Below are positions 1 to 6,618 of a stretch of DNA of 8,901 bases, piece by piece. The position numbers and the translations under genes are program-made. The DNA comes from Acidobacteriaceae bacterium (GTDB lineage: Bacteria > Acidobacteriota > Terriglobia > Terriglobales > Acidobacteriaceae), in the NCBI GenBank assembly GCA_003165855.1, contig PMXH01000145.1, forward strand, positions 10,087-18,987, in the 5' to 3' direction. How positions within the stretch are numbered: position 1 is the first letter of the stretch; each line of letters opens with the position of its first letter. The notes under the pieces are model-generated. The model did not search any database, was not told where the DNA came from, and saw only the letters and a program-made list of their open reading frames with translations.

Positions 1-1
1 A

Positions 2-8
2 AGGGAGG
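2..8 (+). promoter_or_regulatory. Ribosome binding site of the first gene
   Basis: AGGGAGG lies 9 bases before the ATG at 18. It is a strong Shine-Dalgarno match and supports that start codon. The promoter lies outside the window, so this gene may belong to a transcript that begins further upstream. Confidence 0.7.
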
Positions 9-17
9 CGCAAAGCC

Positions 18-1730
18 ATGAAACGGATCGCCACACTCCTCCTAATCGCTATCGTTTGTGCGGGCATCGGCTGGGGTGCTTATTCGGGAACCAATCCGGC
101 TGAGCCGCCGTCACCGCTCTCGAAGTATGTTCCCGCTGGTCCACTGCTCTACCTGGAGGCCAAAGATTTCTCCGCACTACTCGCGGATTGGAACTCTTCT
201 GCGCAGAAAAAGCAATGGAGCCAGAGCAGCAACTTCGGAGTCTTTTCCCGCTCGCGCCTCTTTATGCGTCTGAATGGCGCGGGCAGTCAATTCGCCACCG
301 CGGCCGGTCTTCCCCCTGACATGAACTTCCTTTCGCAGGTTGCCGGAACTCGCAGCGCGCTTGCTCTGTATGACATCGGCAACCTGCAATTTCTCTACAT
401 CACATACCTGCCGTCCGCCAAGTCCATGGAGACAACTCTCTGGCAAACTCGCGCCAAGTTCGAGCCGCGCAGTGCTGGCGGCGTGGACTTCTATGTGCGC
501 CGTGATCCAGAGTCGCAAAGAGAGGTCGCCTTCGCGGTTTCCGGCGACTACCTACTGCTCGCGACCCGTGAAGATCTTCTGGCAGGCGCGCTGCAATTGA
601 TGTCCGGCAGCCAGAACCGCACGGTCGAAAGCGAACCGTGGTGGACACAATCGGTTGCCTCCGCCGGAGAAGCCGGCGAGTTGCGCATGGTTCTCAACCT
701 CGCGAAGATCGTGCCCAGCCCGTACTTTCGCACTTACTGGGTGCAACAAAACATCACAAACTTGACGCAGTACTCCGCGGAGATTTCTGATTTATTCCGT
801 TCCAAAAAACAATACCGCGAAGAGCGTGTCCTGATGCGAAAAGCGGCGCCGGCTGCAGACGCCTCTTCCGACGAACTCAAAGCGGTCGCCGACCTCGTTC
901 GCCTCGTTCCGGAGAACGCGAGCATCTATGAAGCCAAGGCACACCCCTCGGCTGATTCCTGCTTCGATCTGCTTGAGGCTAAGCTGCTCGCCCCACATCT
1001 GGGGCCGCCGCCTGCCTCGCAGATTGCTCCACAGGTGCAACTCACCTCAGGCGAAACGGGCGCAGGCTCCGATCTCGAGACTCGCATCGATCAGTCGCCT
1101 GTGCAGCGAACCTTGACGCCAGAAAACACATCGGCATTGAAGAAACTTCTCAACAAGACTGAACTCCTGGCTTCGCTTCAGGTGCAATCTACTGAGCGCG
1201 ACAAGGCAGGTGTCTTCGTGAGAATCCGTTCTGCAGCGGTTCTGGTGGCGGCTTCCGACTGGAACGAGGCAAGCGTCCACTCCGCTCTCGCCGATGTTGT
1301 TCGTCCCGGCCTCACTGTCAGCGAGCTCGGCGTGGCTTGGCAGCAGAAATCCGGCTATCAGGAATTCACCGGCCTCTGGCCGCTCGTGGCCTCCGTTCGC
1401 GGCAAATATCTGCTGGTTTCCGATGATCCGGACTTGATGGCGGCGATCTTATCCAACTTCAATCGCAAGTCGGATGTGCAACCCTCTGTCTTCATCGCTG
1501 GCTTCAATCATTCCGGTGAGCGCGCTAACTTCGCTCGCTTCTCCAGCGTAGTCGACCGGCCCAACATGGAGCAGTTCAACGCCCCGGGCATGGAGCGGCA
1601 ACCGCAATTCTTTTCCGAGAATATGGTGAGCTTAAGCTCGACTCTCGCCGACGTCTCCGCGGAACGCATTACGGTCCGCACCGACGGCGCCAAAGTCAGG
1701 CAGACGGTTACCTACGAATGGTCGCAATAA
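18..1730 (+). CDS. Exported, membrane-anchored two-repeat protein (DUF3352-like), function unknown
   Basis: This 570-residue protein has a positively charged start (MKR) and a hydrophobic stretch at about residues 4-21, so it is a secreted or N-terminally anchored periplasmic protein. No catalytic motif is recognised. It looks internally duplicated: VPAGPLLYLEAK (38-49) resembles VPENASIYEAKAH (297-309), and GDYLLLATREDLLAGAL (176-192) resembles GKYLLVSDDPDLMAAIL (462-478). The opening 'VPA..LYLE' pattern and the C-terminal 'VRQTVTYEW' are in the style of DUF3352-type exported proteins; this assignment is from memory of the pattern and is tentative. The next gene begins inside its last codons (13-base overlap), so it is probably co-transcribed with the transpeptidase and SpoIID-like genes and may act with them at the cell wall. 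A strong Shine-Dalgarno sequence supports the start. Confidence 0.8.
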   Translation: MKRIATLLLIAIVCAGIGWGAYSGTNPAEPPSPLSKYVPAGPLLYLEAKDFSALLADWNSSAQKKQWSQSSNFGVFSRSRLFMRLNGAGSQFATAAGLPPDMNFLSQVAGTRSALALYDIGNLQFLYITYLPSAKSMETTLWQTRAKFEPRSAGGVDFYVRRDPESQREVAFAVSGDYLLLATREDLLAGALQLMSGSQNRTVESEPWWTQSVASAGEAGELRMVLNLAKIVPSPYFRTYWVQQNITNLTQYSAEISDLFRSKKQYREERVLMRKAAPAADASSDELKAVADLVRLVPENASIYEAKAHPSADSCFDLLEAKLLAPHLGPPPASQIAPQVQLTSGETGAGSDLETRIDQSPVQRTLTPENTSALKKLLNKTELLASLQVQSTERDKAGVFVRIRSAAVLVAASDWNEASVHSALADVVRPGLTVSELGVAWQQKSGYQEFTGLWPLVASVRGKYLLVSDDPDLMAAILSNFNRKSDVQPSVFIAGFNHSGERANFARFSSVVDRPNMEQFNAPGMERQPQFFSENMVSLSSTLADVSAERITVRTDGAKVRQTVTYEWSQ

Positions 1731-2593
1731 GGAATCTCGTACTTCTGTTGGTCATCGCATGGATGCTCCCGCTGTCGCTTTCCAGCGATGTCGGTGTCGG
1801 GATTCCTTTGCCCGAGCGTACGAACCCTCCTGGGATTTCGCTTTTTGCTCAATCGGCTAGTCAGATGTTGAATCGAGATTTCCCTAGCGGTGATATTTCG
1901 TTTCTGCTACTCGACGCTACCACGGGTAATGTGCTGGCCTCGCGCTGGGATTATCCGGAGACGCCGATTCCTCTCGGCTCACTGGTGAAACCATTTACCG
2001 CGCTGGCCTACGGTGAGCATCACGCATTTCGATATCCGGCGTATGTGTGCCAAGGAACGGCCACCGGTTGCTGGCTTCCACGTGGCCATGGGCAAGTCGG
2101 TCTCGCTTCCGCGATTGCTTACTCCTGCAACTCTTACTTCCGGCTGCTAACCCAAGGAATGACTGCCTCCGATGTCTCGCCCACAGCCACGCGCTTTGGC
2201 CTTAAGCCGCCTGCTCCAGAGGCCGCGGGACCTGCACTCGCCGGTATCGGCAATCGCTGGCAGATCTCGCCGTTGAGCATGGCGCGTGCGTATCTAGAAT
2301 TGCCCCGCCGCCGCGATCAGCCCGGCGTGCGCCAGATTCTCGCGGGAATGGCGCAGTCGGCGAAGCAAGGAACCGGTGCCGAAGTTGATCGCGCTCTCCC
2401 TTTCCCCGATGCTCTCGTAAAAACCGGCACAGCGCGGTGCACTCACGCCAAGCGTGCTTCCGGCGACGGTTTCACCATCGCCATGATGCCGTTCGAAAAT
2501 CCCCAGCTCCTGCTCATGGTTCGCGTGCATGGCGTTCCGGGAGCCCAGGCCGCTAAGATTGCCGGACAGATGTTGCGCCGCCTCCAGGAGTGA
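1718..2593 (+). CDS. Minimal penicillin-binding-type transpeptidase domain protein
   Basis: This 291-residue exported protein has the three active-site motifs of the serine transpeptidase/penicillin-binding family: SLVK (S88 nucleophile, K91), SCN (136-138) and KTGTA (235-239). The stretch with C111, C118 and GHG (123-125) leading into SCN resembles class B PBP2-type transpeptidase domains, and GIGNRWQISPLSMARAY (176-192) matches the conserved segment before KTG. An N-terminal hydrophobic segment (about residues 6-22) is a signal peptide or anchor. Class B PBPs usually have 550-700 residues with a long N-terminal dimerisation domain; this one is little more than the catalytic domain, with only about 65 residues between the signal and the SxxK. 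It may cross-link peptidoglycan or act as a carboxypeptidase or endopeptidase; the sequence does not decide. The ATG at 1718 lies inside the previous gene and has no clear Shine-Dalgarno sequence, which suggests translational coupling. It retains the signal segment, which the next ATG at 1760 would break. Confidence 0.88.
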   Translation: MVAIRNLVLLLVIAWMLPLSLSSDVGVGIPLPERTNPPGISLFAQSASQMLNRDFPSGDISFLLLDATTGNVLASRWDYPETPIPLGSLVKPFTALAYGEHHAFRYPAYVCQGTATGCWLPRGHGQVGLASAIAYSCNSYFRLLTQGMTASDVSPTATRFGLKPPAPEAAGPALAGIGNRWQISPLSMARAYLELPRRRDQPGVRQILAGMAQSAKQGTGAEVDRALPFPDALVKTGTARCTHAKRASGDGFTIAMMPFENPQLLLMVRVHGVPGAQAAKIAGQMLRRLQE

Positions 2594-2607
2594 ATCGCCA
2601 CGCTCAG

Positions 2608-3672
2608 ATGAAGATCACAACCGCATTCCTCGCGCTGATTCTGGCAAGTTCTCCGGTTGTCGCCCAGGACGTGCGCGTCGGTGTGTTCGGCCTGTTCCAT
2701 CCGCGTCAGCTTGCATTGAGGCCTTTGGTTGGTTCCGCTCTGGTTGTACACGTTTCGGGAGAGTCTCTGGTGCTCGAAGAAAGCTCAGGTGTGAACATCG
2801 CCGACATCCGTATCGGCGGAGAAAAAGTTGTTCTACGTGTTGGATCCCATATCTTGAGGGGCTCGAAGATCACCGTCACCGGCCGTAACAACGGTCCGGC
2901 CGACTTCAATCTCGCCATCGCCGGCAAGATCACGCGTCACTATCACGGCACGCTCGAAGTGAAACCTGATTCCCAAGCACTAACAGCCGTCGTAACTATG
3001 GACTTGGAAACTGCGGTTGCCTCAGTTGTAGCGGCGGAAGGCACGGTTGACACGCCCCCCGAATCCCTGAAAGCGCTGGCTGTCGCAGTTCGCTCCTATT
3101 TTGTTGCTGGCAAAGGGCGCCACCGCGATTTCGATTTCTGTGATACTACCCACTGTCAATTCCTCCGCGAATCGCCTGCGAGCAGCAGTGCAGCGGCCCA
3201 GGCAGTCGATGCTACGCGGGGCTTGGTCCTCGCTTACCAATCTCAGACCTTCGCCGCCATGTACACACGCAGTTGCAGCGGGCGTACGCTTACGCCTGCC
3301 GAAGTCGGGCTGCCTTCCGCCGCCTACCCCTACTATTCCGTCGATTGCACGTATTGCCGCCAGCATCCATCGAGCTGGCAGAGTCGGCTCTCTGCTGAGG
3401 ATGATGCAACCCTCCGCCGCTCCAACGAGTCATCGCGGCTGCGCCTCGACCGTCGACTAGGCTGGAGCGCCGTCCCAAGCAATACCTTCGTCATGCGAAA
3501 AGAGGGGGAGGACATCGTCTTGCGAGGAGTTGGCCAGGGACACGGTATCGGACTTTGCCAGGCCGGGGCAAAGGCAATGGCCGAAGAAGGCGCCGACTTC
3601 CGCGGAATCCTCGCTCACTATTACCCGAATACCGTTGTCACCAAACTTGGCCGCGCAGCCCGTCTGCGTTGA
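2608..3672 (+). CDS. SpoIID/LytB-domain protein, putative peptidoglycan lytic transglycosylase
   Basis: This 354-residue secreted protein has a clean signal peptide (residues 1-19, cleavage likely after VVA). It carries a SpoIID domain at about 120-345. The segment MDLETAVASVVAAE (131-144) ends in the Glu that acts as catalytic acid in SpoIID lytic transglycosylases, followed by LKALAVAVRSY (154-164). CDTTHC (178-183) matches the metal-binding Cys/His site seen in SpoIID structures, and GVGQGHGIGLCQAGA (307-321) is the family's C-terminal signature. A second Cys pair (C247, C250) is an extra. In Bacillus, SpoIID cleaves glycan strands stripped of stem peptides; here no sporulation genes are visible, so a general wall-remodelling or septation role is likelier. 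I chose ATG 2608 because it gives a compact signal peptide. An in-frame GTG at 2590 would add six residues, but the only AGGAG (2586-2590) abuts it too closely, while it lies 17 bases before ATG 2608, rather far. Confidence 0.88.
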   Translation: MKITTAFLALILASSPVVAQDVRVGVFGLFHPRQLALRPLVGSALVVHVSGESLVLEESSGVNIADIRIGGEKVVLRVGSHILRGSKITVTGRNNGPADFNLAIAGKITRHYHGTLEVKPDSQALTAVVTMDLETAVASVVAAEGTVDTPPESLKALAVAVRSYFVAGKGRHRDFDFCDTTHCQFLRESPASSSAAAQAVDATRGLVLAYQSQTFAAMYTRSCSGRTLTPAEVGLPSAAYPYYSVDCTYCRQHPSSWQSRLSAEDDATLRRSNESSRLRLDRRLGWSAVPSNTFVMRKEGEDIVLRGVGQGHGIGLCQAGAKAMAEEGADFRGILAHYYPNTVVTKLGRAARLR

Positions 3673-3903
3673 TCGCCTCATACTTGCCCACTACCCCCGT
3701 CGTGGTTGGGTAGAGCATGCAAAGAAGTGATGGAATGGATTCAAGTTTGCGATGCATATTTCTAGTCACGAATCCGCAAGAAGCTGCTAAGTCATTTGCG
3801 TGATGGGTAATTGCTCGCCGTAGTCTGGCGTGCTGCCCAGTTGCGTTCAAACGATCGGCTGCAGAATCCTCAATTTCTACCGTAGCGGGGATGCAGAAAA
3901 CAA
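3673..3903. other. Intergenic stretch without recognised gene
   Basis: This part of the 467-base gap before hisI holds only the weak hairpin at 3691-3713. I see no tRNA, no repeat and no credible small gene on either strand. The base composition is lower in GC than in the genes, as expected for spacer DNA. The regulatory elements of the his operon begin at 3904. Confidence 0.5.
3691..3713 (+). terminator. Possible weak hairpin after the wall-gene cassette
   Basis: CTACCC (3691-3696) can pair with GGGTAG (3708-3713), with a further CC/GG pair inside (3697-3698 with 3704-3705) next to a two-base bulge. It lies 18 bases after the stop of the SpoIID-like gene, where transcription should end. No T-run follows, so it is not a canonical Rho-independent terminator. 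It may be a 3' end-protecting hairpin or chance. Confidence 0.3.
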
Positions 3904-3932
3904 TTGACGGAGAGACCTTACGGTCCTACGAT
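3904..3932 (+). promoter_or_regulatory. Sigma-70-type promoter of the his operon
   Basis: TTGACG (3904-3909, five of six to the -35 consensus) and TACGAT (3927-3932, four of six to the -10 consensus) are separated by exactly 17 bases. A transcript from it would start at about 3938-3942, which coincides with the ATG of the His-rich leader peptide at 3942. It is therefore the likely promoter of the leader and his operon. The call is from consensus only; the start site has not been measured. Confidence 0.7.
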
Positions 3933-3941
3933 CAACCAGTT

Positions 3942-4019
3942 ATGATTTTGCCGAATTACCACCGTCACCATCATCACCACCACCATGCGATGAGCGTGTC
4001 GGCGGAGCACTTCGGATGA
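3942..4019 (+). CDS. hisL: his operon leader peptide (His-rich attenuator peptide)
   Basis: This 25-codon reading frame has a block His-Arg-His7 at residues 7-15 (codons CAC CGT then seven consecutive CAC/CAT codons, 3960-3986) and another His at residue 23. It lies between a promoter and a strong terminator directly upstream of hisI, the layout of enterobacterial HisL, which has seven consecutive His codons. Its role would be regulatory: ribosomes stall on the His codons when charged tRNA-His is scarce and so control folding of the RNA behind them. The ATG at 3942 has no Shine-Dalgarno sequence and sits 9 bases after the -10 box, so translation is probably leaderless or starts from a 5' UTR of at most 4 bases. 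An in-frame ATG at 3891 would give 42 codons, but it lies upstream of the promoter and has no good ribosome binding site. The symbol is given by analogy; the residues around the His run are unlike the enteric peptide. Confidence 0.8.
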   Translation: MILPNYHRHHHHHHHAMSVSAEHFG

Positions 4020-4085
4020 CGGCCTAAAAGCATTAATTAGGAAATCCAAGCCCGCTGATGCGAACCTCGCAGCAGCGGGTTTTTT
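3959..4085 (+). promoter_or_regulatory. Histidine transcription attenuator (mutually exclusive RNA stems)
   Basis: Four pairing segments can be drawn by hand. Segment 1 (3959-3968, at the start of the His codons) pairs with segment 2 (3996-4005) at 8 of 10 positions. Segment 2 (3995-4005) pairs with segment 3 (4052-4062) over 11 uninterrupted positions, three of them G-U, forming the antiterminator. Segment 3 (4051-4063) pairs with segment 4 (4067-4079) to make the terminator. A ribosome stalled on the His codons covers segment 1 and leaves 2 free to pair with 3, so transcription continues into hisI. A ribosome reaching the stop codon at 4017 overlaps segment 2, or without translation 1:2 forms, and the terminator folds. 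This is the classic His/Trp attenuation logic; the pairings are seen in the sequence, the mechanism is inferred, and no free energies were computed. Confidence 0.78.
4051..4085 (+). terminator. Rho-independent terminator of the his attenuator
   Basis: CCCGCTG (4051-4057) pairs with CAGCGGG (4073-4079) and TGCGA (4059-4063) pairs with TCGCA (4067-4071). The result is a 12-bp stem with a single A-G mismatch and a three-base ACC loop. Six T residues follow at once (4080-4085). It stands 54 bases before hisI and after a His-rich leader frame, so it is a conditional terminator, not the end of the upstream gene set. Confidence 0.92.
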
Positions 4086-4128
4086 GTTTCTGTCGCGGCA
4101 CTCGAAGGTGCCTGGGACTCACTGAAAC

Positions 4129-4134
4129 AGGAGG
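4129..4134 (+). promoter_or_regulatory. Ribosome binding site of hisI
   Basis: AGGAGG, a full Shine-Dalgarno consensus, lies 5 bases before the ATG at 4140. Its strength contrasts with the leader peptide start at 3942, which has none. Confidence 0.85.
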
Positions 4135-4139
4135 TTTCG

Positions 4140-4499
4140 ATGGAGATTGACTTCGACAAAATGCAAGGCCTGGCGCCCGCGGTGATTCAGGATGCAGACA
4201 GCGGTGAGTTGCTCATGGTGGGTTTCATGAACCGGGAAGCGCTGGCGACGACGTTGCAGACGGGATTCGTCACCTTCTACAGCCGTACCCGGCAAACGCT
4301 TTGGACGAAAGGCGAAACCTCCGGTAATCGTCTGCAGGTCATTGCGGCGTGGACGGACTGTGACCGGGACACGGTGCTGCTGCGCGTCCAGGTGTTGGGC
4401 GCGGGTGTGGTCTGCCATAAGGGTTCGAGATCCTGCTTTACGCAGGAACTACCGCTCGGCGCGGCGGCGCGGGCTTTGAAAGATGAGGCGCGGCAATGA
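4140..4499 (+). CDS. hisI: Phosphoribosyl-AMP cyclohydrolase
   Basis: HisI opens the purine ring of phosphoribosyl-AMP, the third step of histidine synthesis, in the cytoplasm. The 119-residue protein has the family motifs WTKGETSGN (55-63) and DCDRD (73-77), whose Asp residues bind Mg, and the Zn-binding cysteines C74, C92 and C99 (the latter in SCF). It ends soon after the cyclohydrolase domain, so it is monofunctional: the HisE pyrophosphohydrolase domain fused in E. coli HisIE is absent and must be encoded elsewhere. It is the first gene after the attenuator, unlike the enteric operon where hisI is last. Its stop overlaps the hisG start (ATGA). Confidence 0.96.
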   Translation: MEIDFDKMQGLAPAVIQDADSGELLMVGFMNREALATTLQTGFVTFYSRTRQTLWTKGETSGNRLQVIAAWTDCDRDTVLLRVQVLGAGVVCHKGSRSCFTQELPLGAAARALKDEARQ

Positions 4500-5365
4500 A
4501 ACTTCGTCTGGGTATTCCCAAGGGTAGTTTGCAGGAAGCGACGCTCAGCCTGTTTGCACGCGCGGGACTGCGCGTCTATACCAGCGCGCGCTCCTATTTT
4601 GCCGCGACCGACGATCCTGAGATCGAATGCCTGCTCATTCGTGCGCAGGAAATGGCGCGCTATGTCGAACACGGTGCCTTGGATGCCGGCCTGACCGGTC
4701 TCGATTGGGTGCTGGAAAGTGGTCTCGAAGTAGTCAGCGTTACCGACCTGATCTATGCCAAACAGAGTATGGGCAAAGTGAAGTGGGTGCTGGCTGTGCC
4801 GGAGGATTCCAGCTTTCAGAAGTCCGAAGACCTTGAAGGACGGATCGTTGCCACGGAACTGGTGAGTTTCACGCGGAACTACTTTGCCAGCCGCAATGTG
4901 CCGGTACGGGTTGAGTTCTCTTGGGGCGCGACTGAAGTCAAGCCACCGTTGCTGGCAGACGCCATCGTGGAAGTCACTGAGACCGGGAGTTCGTTGCGTG
5001 CCAACCATCTGAGAATCATCGAAACGGTGCTGGAATCCAATACGCAACTGGTCGCGAACAAAGCGGCATGGGTCGATCCCGAACGGCGGCAAAAAATCGA
5101 AAACCTGGCGGTGATGCTCTGCGGAGCCCTGGCCGCACAAGGCCGGGTCGGCCTGATGCTCAATGTGCGCAAACCGGATCTGGCGGCTGTTCTTGGGCTG
5201 CTGCCCGCGTTGAAGAATCCGACGGTCGCGCCCTTGGCCGATGGCGAATGGGTGGCAGTGAACACCGTCATTGAAGAGCACACCGCTTGGTCTCTAATTC
5301 CAAAGCTCAAACAGGCAAATGCCCAAGGCATCGTCGAGTATCCCCTGAACAAGGTGGTGATGTGA
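4496..5365 (+). CDS. hisG: ATP phosphoribosyltransferase, long form
   Basis: HisG joins ATP and PRPP to form phosphoribosyl-ATP, the first committed step of the pathway. The 289-residue protein starts with GIPKGSL (6-12), has LTGLDWV (66-72) and carries the PRPP-binding region [13 protein letters not shown] (155-167). The residues from about 205 to 289 form the C-terminal ACT-like domain of the long HisG class, which is normally hexameric and inhibited by histidine, and needs no HisZ partner. Feedback inhibition would add to transcriptional control by the attenuator. The ATG overlaps the hisI stop by 4 bases and GAGG (4485-4488) lies 7 bases upstream. Confidence 0.97.
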   Translation: MKLRLGIPKGSLQEATLSLFARAGLRVYTSARSYFAATDDPEIECLLIRAQEMARYVEHGALDAGLTGLDWVLESGLEVVSVTDLIYAKQSMGKVKWVLAVPEDSSFQKSEDLEGRIVATELVSFTRNYFASRNVPVRVEFSWGATEVKPPLLADAIVEVTETGSSLRANHLRIIETVLESNTQLVANKAAWVDPERRQKIENLAVMLCGALAAQGRVGLMLNVRKPDLAAVLGLLPALKNPTVAPLADGEWVAVNTVIEEHTAWSLIPKLKQANAQGIVEYPLNKVVM

Positions 5366-6618
5366 TGCGCATCCGCATTCTTGACGGGCCTAAGAGAGAC
5401 CGTTTCTTGCGATCGATCGAGGATCGCGGCGCGACCGATCTGGCCGAGGTTGAGCCGGCAGTGCGCCGCATCGTGAAGCAGGTCCGGCGTGAGGGCGATC
5501 GAGCTTTACGCCGTTATGCGGAGCGGTGGGACGGGTTAGGCAAAAACGAATCTGTGCGCGTGCCCGAAGCTGTCCTGCAGCAGGCCTGGCAGAAAACTCC
5601 TGCGGAGCTCCGCGATGCCATCGCTCAGGCGGCCGCCAACATTCGCCGCTTTTGCGAATGGCAGAAACCGGAGGAGTGGCGTCGCGAAATTCACCCCGGA
5701 GTTTGTGTGGGACAGTTGGTGCGTCCATTGGCTTCGGTGGGATGCTATGTGCCGGGAGGGCGATATCCATTGCCTTCGACGTTGCTCATGACGGTGATTC
5801 CGGCGCAGGTTGCGGGCGTGCCAGAAATTCGCGTGGTGTCGCCGCGTCCAGCCCAAGCGATATTGGCGGCTGCCGCATTTCTCGGCGTAAGCGAGTTCTA
5901 CCGTGTGGGCGGGGCGCAAGCGGTCGCAGCGCTGGCCTATGGAACGGAGAGTATTCCACGCGTCGACAAAATCGTCGGTCCCGGCAACCGATACGTGACC
6001 GCAGCGAAGAAGCTAGTTGCCTTCGATTGCGCCATTGAATTCCTAGCCGGTCCCACCGAAGCTGTGTTCATCAGCGAAGAGGGTAATGCGGTGTTCATCG
6101 CGTGTGATCTGGTGGCGCAGGCGGAACACGATCCCGACGCGCTCTGCATCTTGATTACGAGTTCGCGTGAATTAGCGAAAGCTGTTCAAGCGGAAGTGCA
6201 GCAGCGCGTTCGGACAAATCCAATTGCCGCTGCGTCGCTTTCTCGTCGCGGGGCGATCCTTCTGGTTGCTTCACTCGACGATGCGATTGAGATTTCGAAC
6301 CGCATTGCGCCTGAGCACCTCACGCTGCCGGCCGAACTGGCTCCAGCGGTTCAAAATGCCGGATCGGTTTTTCTTAGCGAGTTTACGCCCCAGTCCGCAG
6401 GGGACTACATCTCCGGTCCGAACCACGTTTTGCCGACCGGGGGGATGGCGCGCGTGCGCGGCGGTCTGAGCGTGCTGGATTATGTCCGCCTCATCTCGTA
6501 TCAGGAAGTTTCCGGCGAAGGGATTCACCGCATCGCACCGCCGGCGATCGTGCTGGCCGAAGCGGAGGGTTTGCGCGGACACGCGGAATCGTTGCGTGTG
6601 AGGTGCTCGCATGCTTGA
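5365..6618 (+). CDS. hisD: Histidinol dehydrogenase
   Basis: HisD oxidises L-histidinol to L-histidine in two NAD-dependent steps, the last of the pathway. The 417-residue protein is near the usual 430. Visible features are GPGNRYV (205-211), AGPTE (228-232), the Zn ligands Q252 and H255 in LVAQAEHDPDA, the catalytic pair E317-H318 in NRIAPEHLTL, D347 in SAGDYISGPNHVLPT, and H406 near the C-terminus. These correspond to the catalytic and metal-binding residues known from E. coli HisD, so the enzyme should be active. The start at 5365 shares one base with the hisG stop (TGATG) and has AAGGTGG at 5351-5357. The open frame extends upstream to an ATG at 5287, but that part lies inside hisG and does not resemble HisD. 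Confidence 0.97.
   Translation: MRIRILDGPKRDRFLRSIEDRGATDLAEVEPAVRRIVKQVRREGDRALRRYAERWDGLGKNESVRVPEAVLQQAWQKTPAELRDAIAQAAANIRRFCEWQKPEEWRREIHPGVCVGQLVRPLASVGCYVPGGRYPLPSTLLMTVIPAQVAGVPEIRVVSPRPAQAILAAAAFLGVSEFYRVGGAQAVAALAYGTESIPRVDKIVGPGNRYVTAAKKLVAFDCAIEFLAGPTEAVFISEEGNAVFIACDLVAQAEHDPDALCILITSSRELAKAVQAEVQQRVRTNPIAAASLSRRGAILLVASLDDAIEISNRIAPEHLTLPAELAPAVQNAGSVFLSEFTPQSAGDYISGPNHVLPTGGMARVRGGLSVLDYVRLISYQEVSGEGIHRIAPPAIVLAEAEGLRGHAESLRVRCSHA

Noticed and set aside
2590..2607. GTG 2590 as start of the SpoIID-like gene
   Set aside because: The AGGAG at 2586-2590 overlaps the GTG, so it cannot serve it, and the six extra residues (MNRHAQ) only lengthen the n-region of a signal peptide that is complete from ATG 2608. 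Not excluded.
3966..3986. Seven His codons as a vector-derived His tag
   Set aside because: The run is flanked by a promoter, an in-frame stop, an attenuator-type terminator and hisI, which together explain it biologically. No other vector sequence is visible.
3891..4019. Longer 42-codon version of the His-rich frame starting at ATG 3891
   Set aside because: It would start upstream of the promoter's -35 box, with GGGG directly touching the ATG and no proper ribosome binding site. The added residues show nothing leader-like. ATG 3942 fits the promoter better, though the longer form is not excluded if another promoter exists.
3942..4139. T-box or other tRNA/metabolite riboswitch upstream of hisI
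   Set aside because: No T-box sequence or specifier-loop layout is seen, and the His-codon frame plus terminator and antiterminator accounts for the region.
4277..5281. Long open frame of 334 codons on the - strand
   Set aside because: It lies antisense to hisI and hisG, both unmistakable genes, and its translation is rich in His/Arg/Gln without any family motif. It is a shadow of GC-rich codon usage.
5287..5364. Upstream extension of hisD to ATG 5287
   Set aside because: The extra 26 residues lie entirely within the hisG 3' end and do not resemble the HisD N-terminus. ATG 5365 has a Shine-Dalgarno-like site and gives the usual protein length.
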